Below, in pieces: positions 15,815-24,468 of a DNA stretch of 59,645 nucleotides (its first letter is position 1; the number at the start of each line of letters is the position of its first letter). The notes beneath the pieces were generated by a model. That model had not been told where the DNA came from. It ran no database searches and was given only the letters and a program-made list of their open reading frames with translations. This stretch comes from an uncultured Clostridia bacterium (GTDB taxonomy: Bacteria; Bacillota; Clostridia; Christensenellales; Borkfalkiaceae): the NCBI GenBank assembly GCA_947631465.1, contig CANRLK010000005.1, positions 1 through 59,645 of the forward strand. The letters are read 5' to 3'. The position numbers and the translations under genes are program-made.

Positions 15815-17482
15815 TTATTCTTCAACTTTATGATAGCCCTTTTTGGGCTTTCTGCGGAAGAAGTCGATCTTCGCGCCGAGCTTCACATATACGACAAACA
15901 GGGCAATGCCCGTCACCGTCAAACAGATCACGATGATCGCCCAGGCGTCGAGCGTCTCCGCCTTCACCCGCGACCATAGCTCGTTGATCCGAACCGTCGC
16001 CTCTTCACCGTAGTAGTCCATTACCGCGCAGCGCGCCATCACCTCTTCGGGCGGGAACTGCGCATACAGCTGTCTGCGCTCCGCCTGTTCCCTCTCTGCC
16101 GTGATCACGGCTTCGCCCCCGAAAAACCAGCTCAAATCGTATTCGACGCTCTCTTTCGCCTCTTCCTCCTCGTCCTCGGGCTCGTAGCCGTAGAGGTAAT
16201 CCGCATAGTCGAGCATCTCCATCTCGCTCCCTGCGATCGCCGACGTGTAGCCGATATAATAGCTGTTTCTCATCGCATTCTGCGGCATGGAGAGGAAGTT
16301 CACGAACGCCTCCGCCGCCTGTTTCGTCCCGCGCTCGCTCACGCCCTTGGGCATCACCCAGCCGTCAAACCAAAGGTTCGACCCCCCGAGCGGCACAAAG
16401 TAGTTGAGATACTTGTCGTTCTCCGCTTCCGCCATATCCATCGCGTACACGGCGTCGCCGCTCCATGCGTAGTTCAAGTTCACGTTCCCGTTCACAAGGT
16501 CCGCTTTGCCCGTATCCGTCTCGAAGCTGTAAATGTTTTCCTTGATCTTTTGCAGCACGGGCTCGACCTTTGCAATCGTCCCGTCCGTCGTGTCGTTGAA
16601 AATGCGCGTCAGTTCCAGCATGTATTCCTCGTCCGAGAGCTCGCCGCTCTCGCGCCTTTCTTTGAGCGACAACAGCTCCTCTTCAAACGTCACCCCGAGC
16701 GCGGCAAAATAGGTGTCGCGCACGTTGTCCTTTGCCGTGATTTTATTGGTATAGCGATCTCCCTTCGTGACAAACGCCTGCCAACCGAGCTCGTTGAGTT
16801 CCTCTTCGGAGACGATCTCGGGATTATACACGAACCCCGTCGTGCCCCACATGTAGCCCGCGGCGTATTCACTCCAAGAATAGTCCTTGCCCGTGAGCCC
16901 CGCGTTGGTCTCGAATTTCTCTTGGATGAAAGGGGACACGTTGTTGATGTAGTAATTGAGCTCATTCTCGCGGTCGAAAAAGCTCTCGTCGTACTTTTCG
17001 AGCCGTCCTTCCGCCGCAAGTTTCATGATCATATAGTCGGAGGGACAGAGCAGGTCGTACTCGTTCCCGAGGAGCAGTTCGTTGTACATGTCCTCGTTCG
17101 TGCCGAACGTCGAATACTCGACCTTGATCTTCACGCCGTAGTGTTTCTCGTACCAAAGCTCGAAATCGTCCAAGATCGCAGGTCCTTCTTCCGAGAGGGG
17201 AACGCCCATTGCGTCCTCGTACCATGCCTTGTAGTCGTCGTCCACAATGTCCGACTCGATGTGCACATGGTTTCCCGCGCCGTCCTTGACCGCCTTGCCC
17301 TTGTCGTCGAGCTCATGCAGCTCATCATAAATAAACGTCCCTTCGCCGCCCTCGTCGATGTATTCTTCCCAATTATAGACTCTGAGGATGATGTCTGCCT
17401 TCTTCCCCGAACAGCCGCTGAAAACCCCGAGCATCGGAACGAGCATACAGCCCGCAAGCAAAATCGAAACGCTTTTTTTCAT
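15815..17482 (-). CDS. potD: Polyamine ABC transporter substrate-binding lipoprotein with C-terminal membrane anchor
   Basis: Binds spermidine/putrescine-type polyamines outside the cell for PotABC. 555 residues, against about 350 for classical PotD. It begins with a lipoprotein signal (MKKSVSILLAGCML...FSGC) and the PotD-like LRVYNWEEYID; GEYDLLCPSDYMI-like and NYAWSGDAVYAM segments also fit. Additional length comes from acidic insertions near the N-terminus (about 50-105) and a Glu-rich loop (about 445-460). Near the C-terminus is a clear membrane helix (about 515-535, AWAIIVICLTVTGIALFVVYV) followed by a basic tail, so the protein may be anchored at both ends. Its ATG overlaps potC by ATGA, with a strong AAGGAGG site inside potC. 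Confidence 0.9.
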   Translation of the reverse strand: MKKSVSILLAGCMLVPMLGVFSGCSGKKADIILRVYNWEEYIDEGGEGTFIYDELHELDDKGKAVKDGAGNHVHIESDIVDDDYKAWYEDAMGVPLSEEGPAILDDFELWYEKHYGVKIKVEYSTFGTNEDMYNELLLGNEYDLLCPSDYMIMKLAAEGRLEKYDESFFDRENELNYYINNVSPFIQEKFETNAGLTGKDYSWSEYAAGYMWGTTGFVYNPEIVSEEELNELGWQAFVTKGDRYTNKITAKDNVRDTYFAALGVTFEEELLSLKERRESGELSDEEYMLELTRIFNDTTDGTIAKVEPVLQKIKENIYSFETDTGKADLVNGNVNLNYAWSGDAVYAMDMAEAENDKYLNYFVPLGGSNLWFDGWVMPKGVSERGTKQAAEAFVNFLSMPQNAMRNSYYIGYTSAIAGSEMEMLDYADYLYGYEPEDEEEEAKESVEYDLSWFFGGEAVITAEREQAERRQLYAQFPPEEVMARCAVMDYYGEEATVRINELWSRVKAETLDAWAIIVICLTVTGIALFVVYVKLGAKIDFFRRKPKKGYHKVEE

Positions 17483-18291
17483 CTTGATTCCTCCTTGTTG
17501 CGCCTACCCGCGAGGTTCGAAATGACGACGAACAGCACGATGATGACGAAAATGATGGTCGTGAGCGCCCAGAACGACGAAAGGGTCTTTGCGGTATGCG
17601 CATTGCCCTTCATCGTGGCGTTAAAGACGTAGGTCGAGATGGTCTCAAAGCCCGTCGGACGGGTATAGACCGTGACGATGTAGTCGTCGAGCGAGAGGGT
17701 GATCGCGAGCATGAAGCCCGAAATGACCCCCGGGATGATCTGCGGGAGGACGATCTTCATGAGCGCCTTAAAGGGGCTTGCGCCGAGGTCGAGCGCCGCT
17801 TCGTACAACGAGCCGTCCATTTGTTTGAGTTTCGGAATGACCGACAAGACGACGAACGGCGTGCAAATGACCATGTGACCGATGATGAGGGTGAACCAGG
17901 ACTTGCCGATGCCGACGGCGACAAAGGTGATCGTGAGCGCGAGCGCGGTGACGATCTCCGCATTGACGACGGGGATCTGGTTCATGAGCTGCATTGTCGT
18001 TTTGAGCCGTTTTTTGCAGTAGTACATGCCGAGCGCGCCTGCCGTGCCGAGGACGGTCGAAAGCGCTGCTGCGACGACCGCAAGCAGGACGGTGTTGCCG
18101 ATCATCGAGAGAATGACGGGGTCGCCGAACAGCTTTTGATAGTGGACGAGGGACAGGTCTCCCCAGCCGCCGATGTTGTCCACGGAATTGAACGAATACA
18201 CCGCGAGCAGCAGAATGGGGGCGTAGAGGAGCAGGAGAATGAGCCCCACAAACCCCGCTTTGAGACAGCGCACCAAAAGATTGCTTTTCAT
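17479..18291 (-). CDS. potC: Polyamine ABC transporter permease PotC
   Basis: 270 residues from the ATG at 18291, which overlaps the potB stop by ATGA; an upstream in-frame extension has no ribosome-binding site and runs inside potB. Six membrane helices of the binding-protein-dependent permease fold. The EAA loop reads EAALDLGASPFKALMKIVLPQIIPG, the contact with the ATPase. Forms the channel with PotB, energised by PotA. Length is normal for PotC. Confidence 0.94.
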   Translation of the reverse strand: MKSNLLVRCLKAGFVGLILLLLYAPILLLAVYSFNSVDNIGGWGDLSLVHYQKLFGDPVILSMIGNTVLLAVVAAALSTVLGTAGALGMYYCKKRLKTTMQLMNQIPVVNAEIVTALALTITFVAVGIGKSWFTLIIGHMVICTPFVVLSVIPKLKQMDGSLYEAALDLGASPFKALMKIVLPQIIPGVISGFMLAITLSLDDYIVTVYTRPTGFETISTYVFNATMKGNAHTAKTLSSFWALTTIIFVIIVLFVVISNLAGRRNKEESR

Positions 18292-19124
18292 AAGTTTGTC
18301 CCCCTGACGTTTTCGTCCGCTTTGAATCCGCCCGACAGCCAGCTCGAAAGGAATACGACGACGAGCAACACGAGCGCGACCATCGAGCCCATGTGCCAAT
18401 CGTTGCCGAAGTATTCATAGATGAATTTGCCGATGATGGTCACCTTCGCATTGCCGAGCATGTCCGAGACGACGTAGTTGGTCATGGACGGAAGGAATAC
18501 CATCGTGACCCCGCTCATAATGCCTGGCATCGAGAGGGGAAGGGTGACGCGCGTAAAGGTCACGAGCGCGCTCCCGCCGAGGTCCGCGCTTGCCTCATAC
18601 AGGCTTTGATCGATCTTCATGATCGTCGTATAGAGCGGCAGGATCATGAAGGGAAGAAAGTCGTAGACCATGCCGAAGATGGTTTTGAAGTAGTTCGCGC
18701 TCGTCAGCGATTCAAGGGCGGGGGCGAGCGAGAGCAGGTTGAAGATCTCCCGAAGCGCGTTCACGCGCAGGACAAAGTTGATCCACATCGGGAGGACGAA
18801 GAGCATCAGGATGACGAACTTCTTTTTGAGTCTGCTCCGCGCCAAGATGTAGGCGACGGGATAGGCGATAAGAAGGCAGCATACCGTCGTCACGAGCGCG
18901 ATGACGAGGGAATAGACGATCGTCGACAGCTTTGTCGGGTCGGAGAAGAACCGCAAGAAGTTCGAGAACGAGAAGGAAAAGCTCTCCGCGCCCGTCTCGG
19001 GGTCTTTCACGCCCGTCGTGAACGCATAGAACACGATGACGAGCATCGGGATGATGACGAAAAATACGAGAAAGACCGCATAGGGGATGCCGAGCGTCTT
19101 TCGGGAAAAGCGGGGGAGCTTCAT
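18288..19124 (-). CDS. potB: Polyamine ABC transporter permease PotB
   Basis: 278 residues from the ATG at 19124, which overlaps the potA stop by ATGA. Six membrane helices; the EAA loop [25 protein letters not shown] is present. An ectodomain loop after the first helix includes [15 protein letters not shown], followed by NFLRFF as in PotB/PotH proteins. Partner of PotC in the membrane channel. Confidence 0.94.
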   Translation of the reverse strand: MKLPRFSRKTLGIPYAVFLVFFVIIPMLVIVFYAFTTGVKDPETGAESFSFSFSNFLRFFSDPTKLSTIVYSLVIALVTTVCCLLIAYPVAYILARSRLKKKFVILMLFVLPMWINFVLRVNALREIFNLLSLAPALESLTSANYFKTIFGMVYDFLPFMILPLYTTIMKIDQSLYEASADLGGSALVTFTRVTLPLSMPGIMSGVTMVFLPSMTNYVVSDMLGNAKVTIIGKFIYEYFGNDWHMGSMVALVLLVVVFLSSWLSGGFKADENVRGTNL

Positions 19125-20623
19125 TTCTTCGCCTCCGCATTTTTGAGGGTGAGCTTGATCTTGTCCTTGGGAATAATGACCGAGACATAGTCGTTTTCGT
19201 TCCAAAGGTCGTCGGTCGAGAGGACGAAATCTTCCTCTTCTTCCTCGGTACGGACGATGAGCCGATAGTGGTCGCCCTTATAGATGATGGAGATGATATG
19301 CCCCGTCGTGCCGCCCGCCTCGGCGTCGTCGCTGATCGTGACGTCCGAAAGTCCCACTTCCACCTTGACCTCGACGCCCGTGAGGTCGATCTTCTCGCCC
19401 GAAGCCGTAATGAGGTATTCCTCGTCGTCGATATGGCTTCCGGGATAGAGCTGCGTGACGTCGCATTCGAACTCGCCGTCCGCAAACTCGACCGTGTTGT
19501 GCTTGGTGATGACCCCGTCGAAGATGTTGGACGTGTAGCGGGGCTTCATGAGATGAATGCCGTCGGGCGCGACCGTAAGCCCGATCTTGTCGCCGATCTC
19601 GCGGCTCTCGGTGCTCTGCACCACGATCTCATATTTCCCGACCTTGACCGTGATCTCGTAATGGATCCCCTTAAACACGACGGAGAGCACCTCGCCCTTT
19701 AAAACGCCCTCTTCGGGCGCGCACATTTTCAAATCTTCGGGCCGCACAACGACGTCCACGATCTCGTTGACGCCGAAATCGTCGAGGCAGGCAAACGTCT
19801 TGCCGCAGAATTTTACCTGCTTGTCGCCCACAACTTTTCCCGAGAAGATGTTGCTCTCGCCGATGAAATCCGCAACAAAGGTGTTGGCGGGTTCGTCGTA
19901 AATTCCCTTGGGCGTGCCGATCTGCTGCACGACCCCGTCCGCCATGACGACGATCGTGTCCGACATCGTGAGGGCTTCTTCCTGATCGTGCGTGACATAG
20001 ATAAAGGTGATCCCGAGACGGCGGTGGATCTCTTTGAGTTCGATCTGCATCTCCTTGCGCATTTTGAGGTCGAGCGCGCCGAGCGGCTCGTCCAAAAGCA
20101 GGATCTCGGGCTCGTTGACGATCGCCCGCGCGATCGCGACCCGCTGCTGCTGTCCGCCCGAAAGGGTCGAGATGGAGCGCTTTTCAAATCCTTCGAGATC
20201 GACGATCTCAAGCGCCTTTTTCACTTTGTCCGAGATCTCCTTTTTGGAGAGCTTCTCGCGCCTCGTGTATTTTTCGCCCTTGTCGTTCTCATAAGTGTTG
20301 ACGACCTTCTTGCAACGCAGTCCGAAGGCGATGTTCTCAAAGACGTTGAGATGGGGGAAAAGGGCATAGCGCTGGAACACCGTGTTGACGGGACGCTTGT
20401 TGGGGGGAAGCTGCGAGACGTCCTTCCCGCCGAGCAAGATCTGCCCGCTCGTTGGAAGATCGAAGCCCGCGATCATGCGCAGCGTCGTCGTCTTGCCGCA
20501 GCCAGACGGTCCCAAAAAGGTGATAAATTCCCCCTTTTTTACATAAAAACTGACGTTGTCGATGACGAGATTGTCGTCGAAATACTTGGTGACGTTTTTG
20601 AGTTCGATGATCTTTTCTGCCAT
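19121..20623 (-). CDS. potA: Polyamine ABC transporter ATPase with extended C-terminus
   Basis: Energises polyamine import at the inner face of the membrane. 500 residues; usual PotA is 350-380. The nucleotide-binding domain shows Walker [10 protein letters not shown] (38-46), Q-loop, signature LSGGQQQR, Walker [13 protein letters not shown] and the switch His in [14 protein letters not shown] domain follows (about 265-355). Then an extra segment of about 140 residues (360-500), acidic (EEEEED near 465), ends in a second TOBE-like stretch ([14 protein letters not shown]). An insertion with Tyr/Lys is also present after FGLRCKKV (about 105-130). First of four genes linked by ATGA overlaps. Start ATG follows AGAGG. 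Confidence 0.93.
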   Translation of the reverse strand: MAEKIIELKNVTKYFDDNLVIDNVSFYVKKGEFITFLGPSGCGKTTTLRMIAGFDLPTSGQILLGGKDVSQLPPNKRPVNTVFQRYALFPHLNVFENIAFGLRCKKVVNTYENDKGEKYTRREKLSKKEISDKVKKALEIVDLEGFEKRSISTLSGGQQQRVAIARAIVNEPEILLLDEPLGALDLKMRKEMQIELKEIHRRLGITFIYVTHDQEEALTMSDTIVVMADGVVQQIGTPKGIYDEPANTFVADFIGESNIFSGKVVGDKQVKFCGKTFACLDDFGVNEIVDVVVRPEDLKMCAPEEGVLKGEVLSVVFKGIHYEITVKVGKYEIVVQSTESREIGDKIGLTVAPDGIHLMKPRYTSNIFDGVITKHNTVEFADGEFECDVTQLYPGSHIDDEEYLITASGEKIDLTGVEVKVEVGLSDVTISDDAEAGGTTGHIISIIYKGDHYRLIVRTEEEEEDFVLSTDDLWNENDYVSVIIPKDKIKLTLKNAEAKK

Positions 20624-20653
20624 TTTCCTCTGCTCCTTGCTGTTCGTAAAAAG

Positions 20654-21187
20654 TTAAAAGTTCGGCGGGGTGGAGATCCAAAGGAATCTCGCCCGTCCCT
20701 TGCCCTTGTTGACGATGTAATGCTCTTTGTCCGCGGTGAAATAAAAGCTCTCGCCCTTTTTCGCCGTGTGCCGCCCGCCCGCAAAGACGATCTCGATCTT
20801 CCCTTCGAGCACATATCCAAACTCCTCGCCCTCATGGGGGAAGTCCGCGTTCGTCTCCGCGCCCGCGGAAAGCTCCACGAGCACGGGCTCCATCATGTTC
20901 TTCTGCGCGTTCGGAATGAGCCAGGAAAAGACCATCCCCTCCGACTGCTTCTCGATGTACTCCGCCTGCGAAAAGACCACCTTCGGCTCGGTCTCTTCAT
21001 GAAAAAAGTCCGAAAGATTGCTTCCGAGCGCGTTCAGAAGATCGACAAGCGTCGCGATCGACGGGCTCGTCAGATCGTTTTCAAGCTGCGAAATGTACCC
21101 CTTCGTCAGCTCGCACCGATCGGCAAGCTCCTCCTGCGTTAAATTGATCTTTTGCCGCATCTCTCGGATCTTTGCGCCGAGTTCCAT
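20654..21187 (-). CDS. XRE-family regulator with cupin domain (polyamine-type)
   Basis: 177 residues: helix-turn-helix of the Cro/CI type at about 5-60 (LTQEELADRCELTKGYISQLE), then a cupin sensor domain (about 105-177; HEGEEFGYVLEG and the GESFYF segment). This architecture is that of PuuR and other regulators of polyamine or amino-acid genes. It heads the pot operon, 30 bases before potA. Of two in-frame ATGs, that at 21187 is preferred because AAGGAG lies eight bases before it; the one at 21193 is only two bases away. Three GTTTA-N7-TAAAC dyads over and below its promoter are probably its operators, so polyamine level is likely to tune import. Confidence 0.9.
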   Translation of the reverse strand: MELGAKIREMRQKINLTQEELADRCELTKGYISQLENDLTSPSIATLVDLLNALGSNLSDFFHEETEPKVVFSQAEYIEKQSEGMVFSWLIPNAQKNMMEPVLVELSAGAETNADFPHEGEEFGYVLEGKIEIVFAGGRHTAKKGESFYFTADKEHYIVNKGKGRARFLWISTPPNF

Positions 21188-21225
21188 GTCCATAGCTCCT
21201 TATTTTGCGCCGAAATTTGTCCCGT

Positions 21226-21242
21226 GTTTAGTATTTCTAAAC
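21226..21242. promoter_or_regulatory. Pot operator site 1
   Basis: GTTTAG-TATTT-CTAAAC, a perfect 6-5-6 dyad in the leader of the XRE-cupin gene. Confidence 0.7.
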
Positions 21243-21274
21243 TTTTTCTCATTTTTTATGAAACTCTCGCAAAA

Positions 21275-21302
21275 TTAAACGGAAAGTTTAATAATAATAA
21301 AC
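21275..21302. promoter_or_regulatory. Pot operator sites 2 and 3, overlapping
   Basis: TTAAAC-GGAAA-GTTTAA (21275-21291) is a perfect dyad. GTTTAA-TAATA-ATAAAC (21286-21302) overlaps it and is near-perfect. Their centres are 11 bases apart, one helical turn, which would allow cooperative binding on the same face just downstream of the -10 box. Confidence 0.7.
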
Positions 21303-21315
21303 ACGCAACGCGGAC

Positions 21316-21344
21316 AGTATAAAATATCTATAAAATTAAGTCAA
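21316..21344 (-). promoter_or_regulatory. Promoter of the XRE-potABCD operon
   Basis: Minus strand TTGACT (21339-21344), 17-base spacer, TATACT (21316-21321). Confidence 0.85.
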
Positions 21345-21489
21345 CTGTTTTGCGAAAAAATTTTCATAAGGGAAAGATTGTGAACGCGGAACAGAGTTTG
21401 TAACTTTTTGTCGAAAATATTCTTCGGGAAAACAAAACCCCGCACGAACGGCGGGGGAGAGAGGCGGGAAATGAAGAAAGAGATGTGAA

Positions 21490-21527
21490 AAGCAATAGAA
21501 AATGCGCCCCGCCAAAGGATGGGGCGC
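21490..21527 (-). terminator. rpsT terminator
   Basis: Minus strand GCGCCCC ... GGGGCGC (21504-21527) followed by ATTTTCTATTGCTTTT. Confidence 0.8.
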
Positions 21528-21577
21528 GAAGATTTTTTTGTGACGATCGGCTTTCCTATATTATATTAGGAAAGGGG

Positions 21578-21841
21578 TCAAGCGATGGCGGCGAGTTTTT
21601 TTGCGAGCTTTGCCTTTTTATTTGCCGCGTTGTTCTTATGCAAAATTCCCTTGGAGGCTGCCGAGTCGATCGCAGAGACGGTCTCGGGATAGAGCTTGTC
21701 TGCCTGCTCCTTATCTCCTGCGTTGACCGCCGCAAGGAATTTTTTGATCTGCGTCTTTAAGGCGGACTTGATCGCCTTGTTCTGCATAGCCTTCTTTTCG
21801 GTGACAAGAACACGCTTTTTTGCGGATTTGATGTTGGGCAC
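21578..21841 (-). CDS. rpsT: 30S ribosomal protein S20
   Basis: 87 residues, normal length. A basic, Ala/Lys-rich helical protein that binds 16S rRNA; opening [11 protein letters not shown] is the family signature and the [15 protein letters not shown] ending is typical. Start is GTG at 21841, with AAGGAGAA a few bases before. It is monocistronic, with its own promoter and terminator, and divergent from murI. Confidence 0.97.
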   Translation of the reverse strand: MPNIKSAKKRVLVTEKKAMQNKAIKSALKTQIKKFLAAVNAGDKEQADKLYPETVSAIDSAASKGILHKNNAANKKAKLAKKLAAIA

Positions 21842-21879
21842 GTTGATTCTCCTTCGATTTCAATTTCAATCTTTGATAT

Positions 21880-21908
21880 TTTAGCATAAAATAAAATACT
21901 TGTAAACT
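21880..21908 (-). promoter_or_regulatory. rpsT promoter
   Basis: Minus strand TTTACA (21903-21908), 17-base spacer, TAAAAT (21880-21885), with a TG two bases before the -10 box. Confidence 0.8.
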
Positions 21909-21966
21909 GTTTTTGCGCGCGAACGATAAAAATTTCCTTGAAAAATTCGAAAAGAGAGGGGAGAGG

Positions 21967-22983
21967 ATGGTCAAAGTCGGGATCTTCGACAGCGGCGTCG
22001 GGGGACTCACGGTCCTAAGCGCCTGCATGCGCCGCCTGCCGCAGGTGAAATTTTATTATTTGGGCGACAACCTGCACGCGCCCTACGGCGATCTTCCGCG
22101 CGCGGAGATCACGCGCCTCGTCCGTTCCGCGCTCTCCGCGTTTTCCGAGTGGGGCGTGGACGCCGCCGTCCTCGCCTGCAACACCGCAACGAGCGTCTGC
22201 GCCGAACAAATGCGCCGCGAGTTTCCCTTTCCCATCGTCGGTATGGAGCCCGCCGTCTCCCTCGCCGCAAAATATGCAAGGCGCGTCCTCGTCCTCTGCA
22301 CCCCCGTCACCGCCGCGGGCGAAAAGCTCTCCCGCCTTCTCGCGCGCTTTCCCGATACCGAGTTTTTCGTCTATCCCGCAAAGGACCTCGCCCCTTCGAT
22401 CGAACGCGCCCTCATCGGAGACCTTCCTCTCGATCTTCCCGCCCTGCTTCCGCCCAAAGAACTCTTTTCTGCTTCAAAAGGGGAGTGGTCAAACTTTGCG
22501 CCTTTTGTTCCGCAAGACGGCGGGAACGCTTCAAAAAAATTATGCGCCGCTTGGGAAAAAGGGGTGAGCTTGGACGATTATCCCAAAAAATCCCCTGAAT
22601 TTGGGACGAAAGGGGACAGCGATCCCCGCAGAAGGGTGTTGACCACCTCCGCCCACCCGTTCGACGCAGTCGTCCTCGGATGCACCCATTACGTCTTTTA
22701 CCGCGAAGAAATCGAGCGTTTTTACGGTGTTCCCGTCTTTGACGGGAACGAAGGCACGGCAAAACGGCTCGAAACCCTGCTTTTTTCTGGGACGGCTGAC
22801 CACCATATTTTTCCAAAAGCCGACAAAAATTTCCGCGCGGTTTTCCCCGTTTTTTTGGGAGATTGCGCGGAAATCAACGAAAATATACATTTCTCGAACA
22901 AATGTTTTCAAAAATTTTTACAAAAATGCAAAAAAAGTGGGAAAAAGGGGTTACATGTGGTTGACATTCCCCAAAAGTGGTGA
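21967..22983 (+). CDS. murI: Glutamate racemase with internal insertion
   Basis: Makes D-glutamate for peptidoglycan by a two-cysteine mechanism. The family core is plain: GIFDSGVGGLTV, YLGDNLHAPYG, first catalytic Cys in LACNTATS, second in VLGCTHY. 338 residues from the ATG at 21967 (AGAGGGGAGAGG before it), against about 265-275 usually. The excess is chiefly about 64 residues (codons 22468-22659) between the LAPSIE...LPALLPP segment and the second Cys strand. It is rich in Lys, Gly, Ser and Pro (SKGEWSNFAP, EFGTKGDSDPRRR) and has no counterpart that I know in MurI. Frame is kept, so the enzyme may be functional with a surface loop. Its stop overlaps the mraZ promoter. Confidence 0.92.
   Translation: MVKVGIFDSGVGGLTVLSACMRRLPQVKFYYLGDNLHAPYGDLPRAEITRLVRSALSAFSEWGVDAAVLACNTATSVCAEQMRREFPFPIVGMEPAVSLAAKYARRVLVLCTPVTAAGEKLSRLLARFPDTEFFVYPAKDLAPSIERALIGDLPLDLPALLPPKELFSASKGEWSNFAPFVPQDGGNASKKLCAAWEKGVSLDDYPKKSPEFGTKGDSDPRRRVLTTSAHPFDAVVLGCTHYVFYREEIERFYGVPVFDGNEGTAKRLETLLFSGTADHHIFPKADKNFRAVFPVFLGDCAEINENIHFSNKCFQKFLQKCKKSGKKGLHVVDIPQKW
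22937..22961 (+). promoter_or_regulatory. Putative MraZ boxes
   Basis: GTGGG (22937), GGGGT (22947) and GTGGT (22957): three direct repeats with a 10-base period directly before the -35 box. MraZ is known to bind three or four TGGGN repeats spaced by five bases and to regulate the dcw operon; this fits autoregulation. Confidence 0.65.
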
Positions 22984-22989
22984 TATAAT
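22961..22989 (+). promoter_or_regulatory. dcw operon promoter, perfect consensus
   Basis: TTGACA (22961-22966), 17-base spacer, TATAAT (22984-22989). It overlaps the last codons of murI. Confidence 0.92.
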
Positions 22990-23014
22990 CTATTCCGTAA
23001 AGCAGGAGAATCGC

Positions 23015-23497
23015 ATGGGAATCCTTTTCGGGCGTGCCGAGCACGTCATGGATGTCAAAAACAGAATCAGGATCCCCGCCAAGTTCCGTGCCGAGCTGAC
23101 GGGAGGCGACAGCAACCGAAAACTGTACTTTGTGCAGTTCTCGGACAACTGTATCGCGCTCGTCGACGAGAAGGGACTGAGCGAGCGGTTCGGGAGCTTT
23201 TCCGACATCGACCCGATGGACGAGGAGACGCTGAATGCGCTTCGGACGTTTTCGGGCATGGTCGAGGAGTATGAAGAGGACGCGCAAGGGCGGGTCGTGC
23301 TTCCGAAGTCGGTGCGCGAGCACATCGGTGCGGACAAGGACCATAGCGATCTTGTCTCGGTGGGCATGTACAGCTACCTTGAGATCTGGACGAAGGAGAA
23401 CTACGACAAGGTCGTCAAAGGACAGACGGCGGCGTCGGTGCGCAAGCAGCTGAGCGAGAGCAAGTCGCGGCTCAATAAGGCGGAAGCCGAGCGATGA
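23015..23497 (+). CDS. mraZ: Transcriptional regulator MraZ
   Basis: 160 residues, slightly longer than the usual 140-150 because of a Lys/Ser/Glu-rich tail. Two SpoVT/AbrB-like swapped-hairpin domains: MDVKNRIRIPAKFR (about 12-25) and EDAQGRVVLPKSVREH (about 85-100). It forms a ring that binds direct repeats upstream of its own gene. The ATG at 23015 is preceded by AGCAGGAG; a longer in-frame extension runs back through murI and is not used. It overlaps rsmH by ATGA. First gene of the division and cell-wall cluster. Confidence 0.96.
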   Translation: MGILFGRAEHVMDVKNRIRIPAKFRAELTGGDSNRKLYFVQFSDNCIALVDEKGLSERFGSFSDIDPMDEETLNALRTFSGMVEEYEEDAQGRVVLPKSVREHIGADKDHSDLVSVGMYSYLEIWTKENYDKVVKGQTAASVRKQLSESKSRLNKAEAER

Positions 23498-24426
23498 GTG
23501 AATTTTATCACCGTCCCGTCATGCTCGGCGAAGTGATCGACGGGCTGAGCATAAAGCCCGGCGGCGTCTATTTCGACGGCACGGTCGGCGGCGGGGGACA
23601 TGCCTTTTCGGTCCTTGAAAAGGAGAAGAGCGCATATCTCATCGGGACGGACAGAGACGGCGATGCGATCGCCGCGGCAACAGAGCGTTTGAAGCCCTTT
23701 GCGGGCAGATTCGAACTATATCGTACCAACTACAAAAACTATCAAGAAGTCTTTGATCGGGCGGGCGCGGACAGGCTCGACGGCGTGCTATTGGATTTAG
23801 GGATATCATCGCATCAGATCGACGATGAAACAAGAGGGTTTTCTTATCTGAGAGCCGACGCGCCCCTCGATATGAGAATGGACACGACTTCCTCCCTCAC
23901 GGCGTTTGACGTTGTGAACGGTTACGAGGAGACGCGTCTTGTTCGCATTTTACGGGACTTCGGAGAAGAGCGTTTTGCCGTTCCGATCGTGAAGAATCTC
24001 ATTCGGGAGCGGGCGAAGCGTCCCATCGAGACTTGCGGGAGACTTGCGAAGATCGTCGAGGAAAGTCTTCCGTTCAGACTCCGTTCCCCCGCCTGTGCGA
24101 GACAGACCTTTCAGGCGGTGCGCATCGAAGTGAACGGCGAGCTCGAAGGTTTGAGCGAGTGCGTCACGGGACTTTGCAGGAGGCTGAAACAAGGCGGAAG
24201 GATCTGCATTTTGACCTTCCATTCGCTCGAAGACCGGATCGTGAAGAACGCATTCCGAGATCTGAGCATCGGTTGCACCTGTCCCAAGAGTTTTCCCGTC
24301 TGCGTATGCGGGAAAACGCGGGAGATCGCACCTGTCGGGAGACAGCCGATCTTCCCGAGCGAACAGGAAAAAGAAGAAAATCCGCGGAGCAGAAGCGCAA
24401 AACTCCGCATCGCGCAAAAATTATAG
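23494..24426 (+). CDS. rsmH: 16S rRNA (cytosine-1402-N4) methyltransferase
   Basis: 310 residues, normal. Methylates N4 of C1402 in the decoding centre using S-adenosylmethionine. Shows the MraW opening YHRPVMLGEVIDGL, the AdoMet site GGGGHAF near 30, LLDLGISSHQID (about 90-100), RGFSYL/DAPLDMRM, and the Cys-containing end near CTCPKSFPVCVCG. Coupled to mraZ by ATGA overlap. Confidence 0.97.
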   Translation: MSEFYHRPVMLGEVIDGLSIKPGGVYFDGTVGGGGHAFSVLEKEKSAYLIGTDRDGDAIAAATERLKPFAGRFELYRTNYKNYQEVFDRAGADRLDGVLLDLGISSHQIDDETRGFSYLRADAPLDMRMDTTSSLTAFDVVNGYEETRLVRILRDFGEERFAVPIVKNLIRERAKRPIETCGRLAKIVEESLPFRLRSPACARQTFQAVRIEVNGELEGLSECVTGLCRRLKQGGRICILTFHSLEDRIVKNAFRDLSIGCTCPKSFPVCVCGKTREIAPVGRQPIFPSEQEKEENPRSRSAKLRIAQKL

Positions 24427-24468
24427 CATAAATCGGCGCGAATTGCAATAGAAATAGGAGAGAAAATC

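Larger units (their letters stand above)
21194..21577. other. Regulatory spacer between pot operon and rpsT
   Basis: Holds the pot promoter and operators (21226-21344), then about 150 bases with no recognisable signal, then the rpsT terminator on the minus strand. No gene is seen. Confidence 0.6.

Noticed and set aside
16550-17632. 360-codon plus-strand open frame opposite potD/potC
   Set aside because: It is a shadow of two certain minus-strand genes and has no family features.
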